Origin: Acidaminobacter sp.
Lineage (GTDB): Bacteria > Bacillota > Clostridia > Peptostreptococcales > Acidaminobacteraceae
Reading direction: 5' to 3'
NCBI RefSeq assembly: GCF_030247605.1
Contig: NZ_JAOTSB010000008.1
Coordinates: 1 to 64,000 of the forward strand
Length of the DNA: 64,000 bases
Shown: piece after piece, positions 51,653 through 59,632 of the stretch
How positions within the stretch are numbered: position 1 is the stretch's first letter
Layout: every line of letters starts with the position of its first letter
Program-made: the position numbers and the translations under genes
Notes under the pieces: model-generated
The model's input: only the letters and a program-made list of their open reading frames with translations
Told to the model about the DNA's origin: nothing
Databases searched by the model: none

Positions 51653-53110
51653 ATGAAAAAAATGAATGAATTTACACTTGCTGAGAGCCTTTCGCTTCTC
51701 GGTAAAAAAGAGATCTCCAGTCAAGAGCTCGTGAGCGCCTATTTCGAGCAGATCGATCGAGTGGACGCAGAGGTTGGCGCTTGGATTACCTTAGACCGGC
51801 AGGGTGCGTTGCGGCAGGCGGCGCGGATCGATGACCATCGGCTAAAAGGTTTGGCACTTGGGCCTTTGGCTGGCGTGCCGGGGGGATTGAAGGACAATTT
51901 GTGCACGACAACCATGCCGACGACCTGCGCCTCGAAAATGCTGGTCCAATATACCTCGCCTTTTGACGCGACGGTTGTCGAGAAGCTTGCTGGCGCGGAT
52001 GCAGTGATCCTGGGGAAATTGAATATGGATGAGTTCGCCATGGGATCTTCCACGGAGAATTCTTACATTAAACCGGTGCGAAACCCTGTCGATCTGACGA
52101 GGGTGCCCGGGGGGAGCTCCGGCGGTTCAGCGGCGGCGGTGGCGTCTTTCCAGGCTGCGTTCACCTTGGGGTCGGACACGGGTGGTTCCATTCGTCAGCC
52201 GGCTGCCTTTTGCGGCGTGGTGGGTCTGAAACCGACCTATGGCGCGGTATCGAGGTATGGACTGATCGCCTTTGCGTCCTCTCTGGACCAGATTGGGCCG
52301 TTGACGCGGGATGTGACAGACCTGGCGCATGTGATGAATGTTTTGGCGGGACATGATCCAAGGGACTCCACCTCCGTAACCGTGGACTGGCCGGATTTCC
52401 GGGACAGCCTGAGGGCGGACGTGAAGGGCATGAAAATTGCTCTGCCAAAAGAGTATTTTGGCAAAGGGTTGAATCCTGAGGTCAAGGCGGCTGTGCTGGA
52501 AGCGGCGCGGCGTTTTGAACTGCTTGGCGCTGATGTGGATGAGGTCGGCGTTACGACTATGGAATACGCGCTCCCTGCGTATTATCTGATTTCTTCCGCG
52601 GAGGCGTCTTCAAATCTGGCGAGGTTTGACGGCGTGCAGTACGGCTATAGAGCGGATGACTTTGAGGACCTGAGGGACTTGTATGTCAAGACTCGAAGCC
52701 AGGGCTTTGGCAAAGAGGTCAAGCGCAGAATTCTGCTGGGCACCTATGCCTTGAGCTCGGGCTATTACGACGCCTATTACAAGAAGGCACAGCAAGTCAG
52801 GGGGTTGATCCGCAAGGAGTTCAGCGATTTATTCAAGACCTATGACCTGATCTTGTCGCCGGTGGCGCCTACCACCGCCTGGAAGCTGGGTGAGAAAAGC
52901 AAAGACCCGCTGGAGATGTACATGGAGGACATTTATACGGTGCCTATCAATATTGCCGGAGTTCCGGCCATTTCGGTACCCTGCGGCAAGGACACCAGCG
53001 GAATGCCTGTTGGCATGCAGCTGATAGGAAAGCCTTTTGATGAGAAGACGCTGATTCGCGCAGCGTATACCTTTGAACAGTCTGTTGGGGGGTGGCGGCA
53101 TGACGGCTAA
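51653..53110 (+). CDS. gatA: Asp-tRNA(Asn)/Glu-tRNA(Gln) amidotransferase subunit GatA
   Basis: 485-residue amidase-signature glutaminase subunit. The Ser-cisSer-Lys triad is visible: Lys80 in GVPGGLKDN, cis-Ser in PGGSSGGSAAAVAS and the nucleophile in SDTGGSIRQPAAF. GVPGGLKDN differs from the common GVPIAIKDN. Length is standard. ATG 51653 follows AGGAGG by 10 bases. It overlaps gatB by 11 bases and lies 15 bases after the AspRS-GatC gene, so the three are translationally coupled and give balanced A, B and C subunits. Confidence 0.95.
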   Translation: MKKMNEFTLAESLSLLGKKEISSQELVSAYFEQIDRVDAEVGAWITLDRQGALRQAARIDDHRLKGLALGPLAGVPGGLKDNLCTTTMPTTCASKMLVQYTSPFDATVVEKLAGADAVILGKLNMDEFAMGSSTENSYIKPVRNPVDLTRVPGGSSGGSAAAVASFQAAFTLGSDTGGSIRQPAAFCGVVGLKPTYGAVSRYGLIAFASSLDQIGPLTRDVTDLAHVMNVLAGHDPRDSTSVTVDWPDFRDSLRADVKGMKIALPKEYFGKGLNPEVKAAVLEAARRFELLGADVDEVGVTTMEYALPAYYLISSAEASSNLARFDGVQYGYRADDFEDLRDLYVKTRSQGFGKEVKRRILLGTYALSSGYYDAYYKKAQQVRGLIRKEFSDLFKTYDLILSPVAPTTAWKLGEKSKDPLEMYMEDIYTVPINIAGVPAISVPCGKDTSGMPVGMQLIGKPFDEKTLIRAAYTFEQSVGGWRHDG

Positions 53111-54539
53111 GGACTTTGAAGTGGTCATGGGTCTTGAGGTGCACGTGGAACTCAAGACGGCGACCAAAATATTCTGCGGCTGCTCAACAGCCTTTGGCGC
53201 GCCGCCTAACACCCAGGTTTGCAGGGTGTGTCTGGGACTTCCGGGCGCGCTTCCGGTTCTGAATGAGAAAGTAGTGGACGCTGCTGTAAAAGCGGGCATA
53301 GCGACTAACTGCGAGATCACGGCGTATGGCAAGCAGGATCGAAAGAATTATTTTTATCCGGATCTGCCAAAAGCCTACCAAATCAGTCAATATGATCTGC
53401 CGCTTTGCCATGGGGGCTACATTGATGTGGAGGTCCGTGGTGAGACCAGACGGATCGGCATTACCCGCATTCATATTGAAGAGGACGCCGGAAAATTGAT
53501 TCACGACGGTGAAGGAACGCTGATCGATTATAACCGCGGCGGGGTGCCGCTGATTGAAATTGTCTCAGAGCCTGACTTCAGAAGCGCTGAAGAGGTAGGG
53601 GCTTACCTGAGGAAGCTCAGGGCGATCCTGATCTACGCGGGGATCTCGGACTGCAAAATGAACGAAGGTGCCTTTCGCTGCGACGTCAACTTGTCGGTCA
53701 GACAGCGTGGAAGCTCGGAATATGGCACCCGAACGGAAATGAAAAATCTGAATTCCTTCAATTTTATTCAAAAGGCCATTGAACATGAGGCACAGCGACA
53801 AATTGCCCTGGTCACCTCCGGCGGCAAGGTCGTTCAGGAGACGCGGCGCTGGGATCAGACCGCCGGGAAATCGATTTCCATGAGGACTAAGGAAGACGCC
53901 CATGATTACCGTTACTTCCCGGATCCGGATCTGATGCCTATAGTCGTCTCCACTGAAAGAATCTCAAAGCTGGCGTCAGAGCTTCCGCAGATGCCGGATG
54001 AGCGAAAAGCCCACTATATCCAGCACTATGGACTCGGTGCCTATGATGCGGAACAGCTGGTGTCCTCCCGGGCTGTCGCGGACTATTTTGAACAGGCTGT
54101 TATTGGCTGCAGCAACGTTAAACTCCTCTCCAATGTCATGACAACGGAGATCTTCAGACTCCTGGGTGATCAGGAAGGGGAGGAAAGAGTGCCGGCTTTT
54201 AGCGCAGCGGATCTTAGGGACTTGGTGAATCGCATTGAGGATGAGACCATCCATATGGGCATTGGAAAGAAAGTTCTTTCGCTGATGTGGACTGGGGCCG
54301 GCCATCCGGACGCAATTATTGAAGCCCAGGATCTGAAGCAGATTAGTGATCCGGAGCTTCTGAAGCTCGTCGTCGCAGAAGTTATTGAAGCGCATCAGAA
54401 AGCGGTACTTGAATATTTGGATGGTAAAGATAAGGCGTTTCAATCTTTAATGGGTCAAGTTATGGCGAAGACTAAAGGCAAAGCCAATCCGAAAATGGTC
54501 AGTGAACTGCTGGAAAGTGCGATTCAAACTATGAAATAG
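53100..54539 (+). CDS. gatB: Asp-tRNA(Asn)/Glu-tRNA(Gln) amidotransferase subunit GatB
   Basis: 479-residue kinase/transamidase subunit that phosphorylates the misacylated aminoacyl-tRNA and amidates it. MGLEVHVELKTATKIFC is the N-terminal signature. The zinc cysteines are in FCGCS and CRVCLGLPG. EDAGKLIHDG and DYNRGGVPLIEIVSEPD form the cradle active site. The C-terminal YqeY-like tail domain (about 400-479) contacts tRNA. ATG 53100 lies 7 bases after a GGGGGG ribosome site within the end of gatA. Confidence 0.95.
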   Translation: MTAKDFEVVMGLEVHVELKTATKIFCGCSTAFGAPPNTQVCRVCLGLPGALPVLNEKVVDAAVKAGIATNCEITAYGKQDRKNYFYPDLPKAYQISQYDLPLCHGGYIDVEVRGETRRIGITRIHIEEDAGKLIHDGEGTLIDYNRGGVPLIEIVSEPDFRSAEEVGAYLRKLRAILIYAGISDCKMNEGAFRCDVNLSVRQRGSSEYGTRTEMKNLNSFNFIQKAIEHEAQRQIALVTSGGKVVQETRRWDQTAGKSISMRTKEDAHDYRYFPDPDLMPIVVSTERISKLASELPQMPDERKAHYIQHYGLGAYDAEQLVSSRAVADYFEQAVIGCSNVKLLSNVMTTEIFRLLGDQEGEERVPAFSAADLRDLVNRIEDETIHMGIGKKVLSLMWTGAGHPDAIIEAQDLKQISDPELLKLVVAEVIEAHQKAVLEYLDGKDKAFQSLMGQVMAKTKGKANPKMVSELLESAIQTMK

Positions 54540-54650
54540 AGTAGTGAAATTGAGTCAGTTTTCGGCGAATTTATTGTTAGGGTGCGAGATTGCCAGCGTT
54601 TTGTCGAAGATTAGGTAAAACTGTTGAAGTGTTGTTGAAAAAATTGAAAA

Positions 54651-54718
54651 GTGCCGCTGTGCGGCACTGATCCGAACGTTAAATCTGTTAAAGAGATAAC
54701 GTTCGGATTTTTTCTTTT
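54651..54718 (+). terminator. double-hairpin terminator after gatB
   Basis: GTGCCGC/GCGGCAC (54651-54667) is followed by TCCGAACGTT/AACGTTCGGA (54671-54707) and a T6 tail. Confidence 0.88.
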
Positions 54719-55039
54719 TGGGTTTAAACTTTATAAAATATGCGAATTGAGATTTTATAATAAACTTGGTCGTCTGAATGCCGCTGATTTCAAAATGTTT
54801 ATACAATTTTGCCGCAAAAATGAATATTATAAAATTGCAAATTTCATAATTTGAATTATCTGATTATTCAGCCTGCGAATATAATTGCGTTTATGCATTA
54901 TCGTATACAATTATTTCGACTTCTAAAAAAATAGGAAATTGTGCGCTTTGTTTTCAACGTTGTTTTGAAAAACGACTCAATTCCAAGGGTTTTAGGGGTG
55001 TGTACCTTAAAAAAGACAAAGTATTCTGTCAAATTGCTA
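54719..55039. other. AT-rich intergenic segment upstream of gdhA
   Basis: About 320 bases, much richer in A+T than its neighbours, with no convincing gene. It holds short palindromes (AATATTATAAAATT, GTCGTTTTTCAAAACAAC on the minus strand) and probably serves regulation of gdhA. A 67-codon open frame from 54651 crosses the terminator and is not a gene. Confidence 0.4.
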
Positions 55040-55068
55040 TTGACTTATTCGTGTTTCACTATTAGAAT
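55040..55068 (+). promoter_or_regulatory. gdhA promoter
   Basis: TTGACT (55040-55045), 17-base spacer, TAGAAT (55063-55068); leader of about 70 bases. Confidence 0.75.
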
Positions 55069-55144
55069 CAATAACTAATCAAGCAGTGTTCGAGTGATAA
55101 TTATACAACGCCGGATACTTAAAATTGAATGGAGGTTTTATAAA

Positions 55145-56482
55145 ATGAATTATGTTGAAAAGGCACTTGCAAATGTGAAAAAGAGAAACGCTAACGAGCC
55201 GGAATTTATACAAGCGGTTGAAGAAGTATTTATGTCCATTGCACCGGTCATTGAACAAAGACCGGATTATGTAGAGGCGAACATTCTCGAAAGAATGACT
55301 GAACCGGAGAGAACGATCATCTTCAGAGTGCCTTGGGTGAATGACAAAGGCGAATTAATCATCAACCGTGGTTTCAGAATTCAATTCAATGGCGCCCGTG
55401 GTCCTTATAAAGGCGGGCTTCGCTTCCATCCGACTGTTAACCTCAGTATTCTCAAATTCCTGGGCTTCGAGCAAACCTTCAAAAACACATTGACAGGCAG
55501 ACCGATTGGCGGCGGTAAAGGCGGATCGGATTTTGATCCAAAAGGAAAGAGCGACAAAGAGATCATGCGTTTCTGCCAAAGCTTCATGACAGAGCTTTAC
55601 AGACATATCGGTCCTGACGTTGACGTTCCGGCTGGCGACATTGGTGTAGGCTCAAGGGAGATTGGTTTCCTCTACGGTCAATACAAGAGAATTCGCGGCG
55701 CCTATGAAGGCGGCGTCCTCACTGGAAAGCACCTTCAATACGGCGGTTCTTTTGTCAGAACAGAAGCAACCGGTTATGGACTTCTCTATTTGACGAAAGC
55801 TATGTTTGATCATCACAATATTCAGTTGAAAGACAAAGTCGCTGTCATCTCAGGCTCCGGCAACGTCGCGCTCTATGCCGCTCAAAAAGCCATAGAGTTC
55901 GGGATCAAGGTCGTCGCCATGAGTGACTCTTCCGGTTATGTTTATGACGCTGAAGGCATTGATCTTCCTTACATGATTGATCTTAAAGAAGTCAAGAAGG
56001 GCAGAATCAGCGACTACGTCAAGACCCACCCGCAAGCGCAATATGTTGAAGGCTGGGAAAAGATCTGGAATGTTAAATGCGATATTGCGTTCCCTTGCGC
56101 GACTCAAAATGACATTACTCTCGAAATCGCTGAAAAGCTTGTTGCGAACGGGACTATTGCAGTTGCTGAAGGCGCTAATATGCCTACTACGAACGAAGCC
56201 CTCGAGTACCTCAAGAAGAGCGGCATCCTGATCACGCCGGCAAAAGCCAGCAACGCAGGCGGCGTCGCGATCTCTTCTGTAGAAATGACCCAAAACTCCA
56301 TGCGTCAAAACATGACGTTCGAAGAGGTGGACAACATCCTCAAGGACATCATGACTACCATTCATACGGATTGCGTAGAAGCCGCTCAGCAATACGGCTT
56401 TGGTTACGACCTCGTCGCAGGCGCAAATATCTCCAGCTTTATGAAAGTCGCAGATGCTATGCTGCTTCAAGGCGACTACTAA
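55145..56482 (+). CDS. gdhA: glutamate dehydrogenase
   Basis: 445-residue hexameric-type GDH (family length 445-450), interconverting glutamate with 2-oxoglutarate and ammonia. PYKGGLRFHPTVN contains the substrate Lys; GGGKGGSDFDPKGKS is the glycine-rich active-site loop with the catalytic Lys. PAGDIGVGSREIGFLYGQYK follows. The Rossmann motif GSGNVALYAAQKA and MSDSSGYVYDAEG define the cofactor region; Ser after Asp there is often linked with NADP use. GGAGGT lies 9 bases before ATG 55145. It is monocistronic. Confidence 0.96.
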   Translation: MNYVEKALANVKKRNANEPEFIQAVEEVFMSIAPVIEQRPDYVEANILERMTEPERTIIFRVPWVNDKGELIINRGFRIQFNGARGPYKGGLRFHPTVNLSILKFLGFEQTFKNTLTGRPIGGGKGGSDFDPKGKSDKEIMRFCQSFMTELYRHIGPDVDVPAGDIGVGSREIGFLYGQYKRIRGAYEGGVLTGKHLQYGGSFVRTEATGYGLLYLTKAMFDHHNIQLKDKVAVISGSGNVALYAAQKAIEFGIKVVAMSDSSGYVYDAEGIDLPYMIDLKEVKKGRISDYVKTHPQAQYVEGWEKIWNVKCDIAFPCATQNDITLEIAEKLVANGTIAVAEGANMPTTNEALEYLKKSGILITPAKASNAGGVAISSVEMTQNSMRQNMTFEEVDNILKDIMTTIHTDCVEAAQQYGFGYDLVAGANISSFMKVADAMLLQGDY

Positions 56483-56506
56483 ACCGGTAATCTCCCCATT
56501 TTGAGG

Positions 56507-56541
56507 GCCGCCCGGATTCCCCTGGATCCGGGCGGTTTTTA
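56507..56541 (+). terminator. gdhA terminator
   Basis: CCGCCCGGAT pairs with ATCCGGGCGG around TCCCCTGG, followed by T5. Confidence 0.92.
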
Positions 56542-56550
56542 ACAAGATGT

Positions 56551-56615
56551 GAAACTCAGTGTCAGACACCGAGTTTCAACCAAAATGAGAAACTTAGTGT
56601 CAGACACCGAGTGTC
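56551..56615. repeat. two tandem short palindromic repeats
   Basis: GAAACTCAGTGTCA/GACACCGAGTTTC (56551-56577) is followed 10 bases later by GAAACTTAGTGTCA/GACACCGAGTGTC (56588-56614). The second copy has a decayed right arm. Confidence 0.75.
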
Positions 56616-56666
56616 TAACAATTAATTTTTAGCGTTCAAAATAGTTGGAAAATTTCGAACTATCCC

Positions 56667-56695
56667 TTGACATTAAATCGAGGAGCGAGTAAGAT
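56667..56695 (+). promoter_or_regulatory. promoter of the T-box leader
   Basis: TTGACA (56667-56672), 17-base spacer, TAAGAT (56690-56695); start near 56702. Confidence 0.8.
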
Positions 56696-56701
56696 AACTC
56701 C

Positions 56702-57000
56702 AATACAAATTTTAAACCGTTGATCAAGAGGAGTACATGTCAGGCTTAACTTTCAGAGAGTCGCAAAAGGGTGGAATTGCGGCAGTGCAGGCGACATGGA
56801 ATGGACTTGTGAGGGTGGCGCGAACAGCGTGGTTTAATAAAGCCAAAGCTCAGTAGCAGCCAACGGGATCTCCACCCGTTATCCAGGGAGCGCGCATGTT
56901 GGTGCGCGAGCGAAGTGGGTCTTAACAGACCAATTCGGGTGGTACCGCAGGAAATCAACTCCTGTCCCTTAGCTTAAGGGGCAGGAGTTTTTGTTTTATC
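56702..57000 (+). promoter_or_regulatory. T-box riboswitch, probable tRNA-Trp specificity
   Basis: Classical stem I elements are present: GAGGAGTACA, AGAGAGTCG and GCAGGCGAC. The specifier loop reads GAA-TGG-AC with TGG (Trp) at 56802-56804. The antiterminator T-box GGGTGGTACCGC is at 56937-56948. The competing terminator ACTCCTGTCCCTT / AAGGGGCAGGAGT (56958-56988) is followed by T5. Uncharged tRNA-Trp would permit read-through into trpB2. Confidence 0.92.
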
Positions 57001-57088
57001 CGGATTTCTTTCGATCCAGCATTAAACCAACGACACGTGCAACAACCCCATACAAAAATCAGTTTGTGTAAATGAGAGGAGAATGACC

Positions 57089-58465
57089 ATGACAGTCAAA
57101 AAAACCGTACCTTACAAAACTTATCTCACCGAAGAGGAAATGCCGAAGAGCTGGTATAACCTGAGAGCAGATATGAAAGAGCAGCATGCGCCATTCCTGA
57201 ATCCGGGGACACTTGAGCCTATTCAGGCGGCTGATCTGTATCCGGTCTTCGCTGAAAAACTGGCAGATATTGAAATGGATGAGACGACACCATACATAGC
57301 GATCCCGGAAGACGTTCAAAATTTCTATAAGATGTTCAGACCGTCTCCCCTCGTCAGAGCATATGAGCTGGAGAAGCTGCTGGAAACACCGGCGAAAATC
57401 TATTACAAATTCGAAGGCAACAATACCTCTGGCAGTCATAAACTCAATGCCGCTGCGGCCATGGCCTATTATGCCAAGGAACAGGGACTCAGTGCCTTGA
57501 CAACAGAGACAGGGGCAGGGCAATGGGGGACAGCCCTCGCTGTATCGTGTGCCCATTACAAGCTGGATCTGACGGTGTTTATGGTCAAAGTCTCCTTTAA
57601 CCAGAAGCCATTCAGAAAAGCTGTCATGGAAACCTACGGAGCCAGCATCATTCCGAGTCCGTCAACGACGACAGCGGTTGGCAGAGCAATTCTTGAGAAA
57701 AACCCTGAGACCGGCGGAAGCCTGGGCTGTGCCATTTCTGAAGCTATTGAACAATCCATGCAGGATGATCAGTGCCGTTATGCCCTTGGTTCTGTCCTGA
57801 ATCAAGTCTTGGTATTTCAATCCGTCATTGGACTTGAAACCAAGATCGCCATGGACAAACTCGGTGAATATCCGGATGTGATCGTGGGCTGCGCAGGCGG
57901 CGGCTCCAATATTGGCGGGTTGATGGCCCCTTACATGCAAGACAAGTTGACAGGAAAAGGAAATCCTCGAATAGTCGCCGTTGAACCTGCGTCGTGTCCT
58001 TCCCTGACCAGAGGCAAATATGCCTATGACTTTTGCGATACGGGAAGGATCACACCGCTCGCCAAAATGTATACCCTGGGCAGCGACTTCATGCCGGCGC
58101 CAAACCATGCCGGCGGGCTCCGCTACCATGGTATGTCCCCAATACTGTCCAAGCTTTATCACGACGGTTACATGGAAGCCGTCTCTGTCGCTCAATCAGA
58201 GGTCTTTGAAGCCGCTGTTGCCTTCGCGAAATGCGAGCAAATCCTGCCGGCGCCGGAATCTGCACACGCGATCTATGGCGCGGTACAGGAAGCCCTCAAA
58301 TGCAAGGAGACGGGAGAAGAGAAAACGATCCTCTTTGGCTTGACAGGAACCGGCTATTTTGACCTTCAAGCCTACGCAAACTTCAACGCAGGCAATATGT
58401 CGGATTACATCCCTACAGATGAGGATCTCAAGCAAGGCTTCGATGGCCTGCCGAACGTTGGATAG
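57089..58465 (+). CDS. trpB: TrpB-like tryptophan synthase beta chain (TrpB2 type)
   Basis: 458-residue PLP enzyme of the TrpB2 branch, longer than TrpB1 (about 400) because of the N-terminal extension. It joins serine-derived aminoacrylate and indole to make tryptophan. EGNNTSGSHKLNAA holds the Schiff-base Lys, ETGAGQWGTA the ammonia/serine-binding Glu, and CAGGGSNIGG the phosphate loop. LTGTGYFDL closes the site. TrpB2 works without TrpA, and no trpA or other trp gene is near, so it may use free (scavenged) indole. ATG 57089 gives proper spacing from GAGAGGAG; ATG 57083 is too close. A Trp T-box controls it. Confidence 0.93.
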   Translation: MTVKKTVPYKTYLTEEEMPKSWYNLRADMKEQHAPFLNPGTLEPIQAADLYPVFAEKLADIEMDETTPYIAIPEDVQNFYKMFRPSPLVRAYELEKLLETPAKIYYKFEGNNTSGSHKLNAAAAMAYYAKEQGLSALTTETGAGQWGTALAVSCAHYKLDLTVFMVKVSFNQKPFRKAVMETYGASIIPSPSTTTAVGRAILEKNPETGGSLGCAISEAIEQSMQDDQCRYALGSVLNQVLVFQSVIGLETKIAMDKLGEYPDVIVGCAGGGSNIGGLMAPYMQDKLTGKGNPRIVAVEPASCPSLTRGKYAYDFCDTGRITPLAKMYTLGSDFMPAPNHAGGLRYHGMSPILSKLYHDGYMEAVSVAQSEVFEAAVAFAKCEQILPAPESAHAIYGAVQEALKCKETGEEKTILFGLTGTGYFDLQAYANFNAGNMSDYIPTDEDLKQGFDGLPNVG

Positions 58466-58689
58466 TCATTTCGTCGCCGCAAATAAACAAAACTAAATCA
58501 CCAGTCTGAAAATCCCGCTTCAGCCTGGCAATTGAAATGGTGCTGAATGGAGGAGAGTGAACTTCGACTTCCATCGGCACCATTTCCCTGTTTTTTGAGA
58601 CAACAGACATTCATTGGGTATCATAAATATTAAAGGTATTAAAGAGACGGTGTCGACATGCGATAAAGTCTGAGTCAGGAGGAATTTAT

Positions 58690-59538
58690 ATGCGTTGGCA
58701 GGGCAGACGAGGCAGCAGCAACGTAGAAGACAGGCGGGGCGCGAGGGGCGGCGGCAACAAAGCCATTGGCGGCGGGATTGGCATCATCCTGATCATCATT
58801 GTGGCGCTTCTGGGCGGCGATCCAAGCCAGATTCTAGGGGCGACTGATATCCTGGGTCCGGGTTCGGATCAGGCCTACGAAGCGACTCAGGAGGAGCAGG
58901 AGCTGGCGGAGTTTGTGTCCGTAGTCCTGGCAGACACAGAAGTCGTGTGGAATCAAATATTCGAGGAAGCAGGTCTTGGGGATTATGATGAGCCTGGTCT
59001 GGTGCTCTACTCCGGCTATGTGGACTCTGCCTGTGGCACCGCTGGCGCTTCAACCGGGCCGTTCTATTGTCCGGGAGACAACAAAGTTTACATCGATCTG
59101 AGCTTCTATGAAGAACTGAGAACGAAATTCAAAGCACCTGGTGATTTTGCCATGGCCTATGTCATAGCTCATGAAGTAGGCCATCACGTGCAGAACCAGC
59201 TGGGGATCCTCCAGCAGGTCCAGGATCTCCGCACCCAGCTGAGCGAGGCGGATTACAACGCGTATCAGGTGCGGCTTGAGCTGCAGGCGGACTATCTCGC
59301 CGGTGTCTGGGCCAATCACGTCAAAGGCATGGGCTACCTGGAAGAAGGCGACTTGCAGGAAGCCATGAACGCCGCCAGCGCCGTAGGCGACGACCGGATC
59401 CAGATGCAGAGCAGGGGCTATGTCGTGCCGGACAGCTTCACCCATGGCACGTCAGAGCAGCGCCAGCGCTGGTTTTACAAGGGCTTTGAATCCGGAGACC
59501 TCAGTAACGGCGACACTTTCAACACCAATGATTTGTAA
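58690..59538 (+). CDS. neutral zinc metallopeptidase (YpfJ family)
   Basis: 282-residue protein of the YpfJ/KPN_02809 family. The N-terminal 25 residues are Arg/Gly-rich, followed by one membrane helix (GGIGIILIIIVALLGG, about 29-44). The rest faces outward. The zinc motif is AHEVGHHVQNQ (first His about residue 161), and the later Glu ligand is in ELQADYLAGVWAN. SACGTAGASTGPFYCPGDNKVYID is the family's conserved pre-active-site segment (here split: SACGTAGASTGPFYC and onward). AGGAGGA lies 7 bases upstream. Biological substrate unknown. Confidence 0.92.
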   Translation: MRWQGRRGSSNVEDRRGARGGGNKAIGGGIGIILIIIVALLGGDPSQILGATDILGPGSDQAYEATQEEQELAEFVSVVLADTEVVWNQIFEEAGLGDYDEPGLVLYSGYVDSACGTAGASTGPFYCPGDNKVYIDLSFYEELRTKFKAPGDFAMAYVIAHEVGHHVQNQLGILQQVQDLRTQLSEADYNAYQVRLELQADYLAGVWANHVKGMGYLEEGDLQEAMNAASAVGDDRIQMQSRGYVVPDSFTHGTSEQRQRWFYKGFESGDLSNGDTFNTNDL

Positions 59539-59545
59539 GCGAAAA

Positions 59546-59608
59546 AAGGGGGAACACCTTCAGCGAAAGCCGTAACTTCGACTTTTTGCTGACTGTGTTC
59601 CCCTTTAC
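59546..59608. terminator. long bidirectional hairpin between converging genes
   Basis: AAGGGGGAACAC pairs with GTGTTCCCCTT; A6 precedes and T-rich sequence follows. The loop carries a further small hairpin (AGCGAAAGC). It separates the zinc peptidase from leuB. Confidence 0.8.
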
Positions 59609-59632
59609 TGTTTGTATAGCGGCTGCACCGGA

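Noticed and set aside
54651..54854. 67-codon open frame downstream of gatB
   Set aside because: It starts inside a terminator hairpin and lacks a ribosome site or homology.
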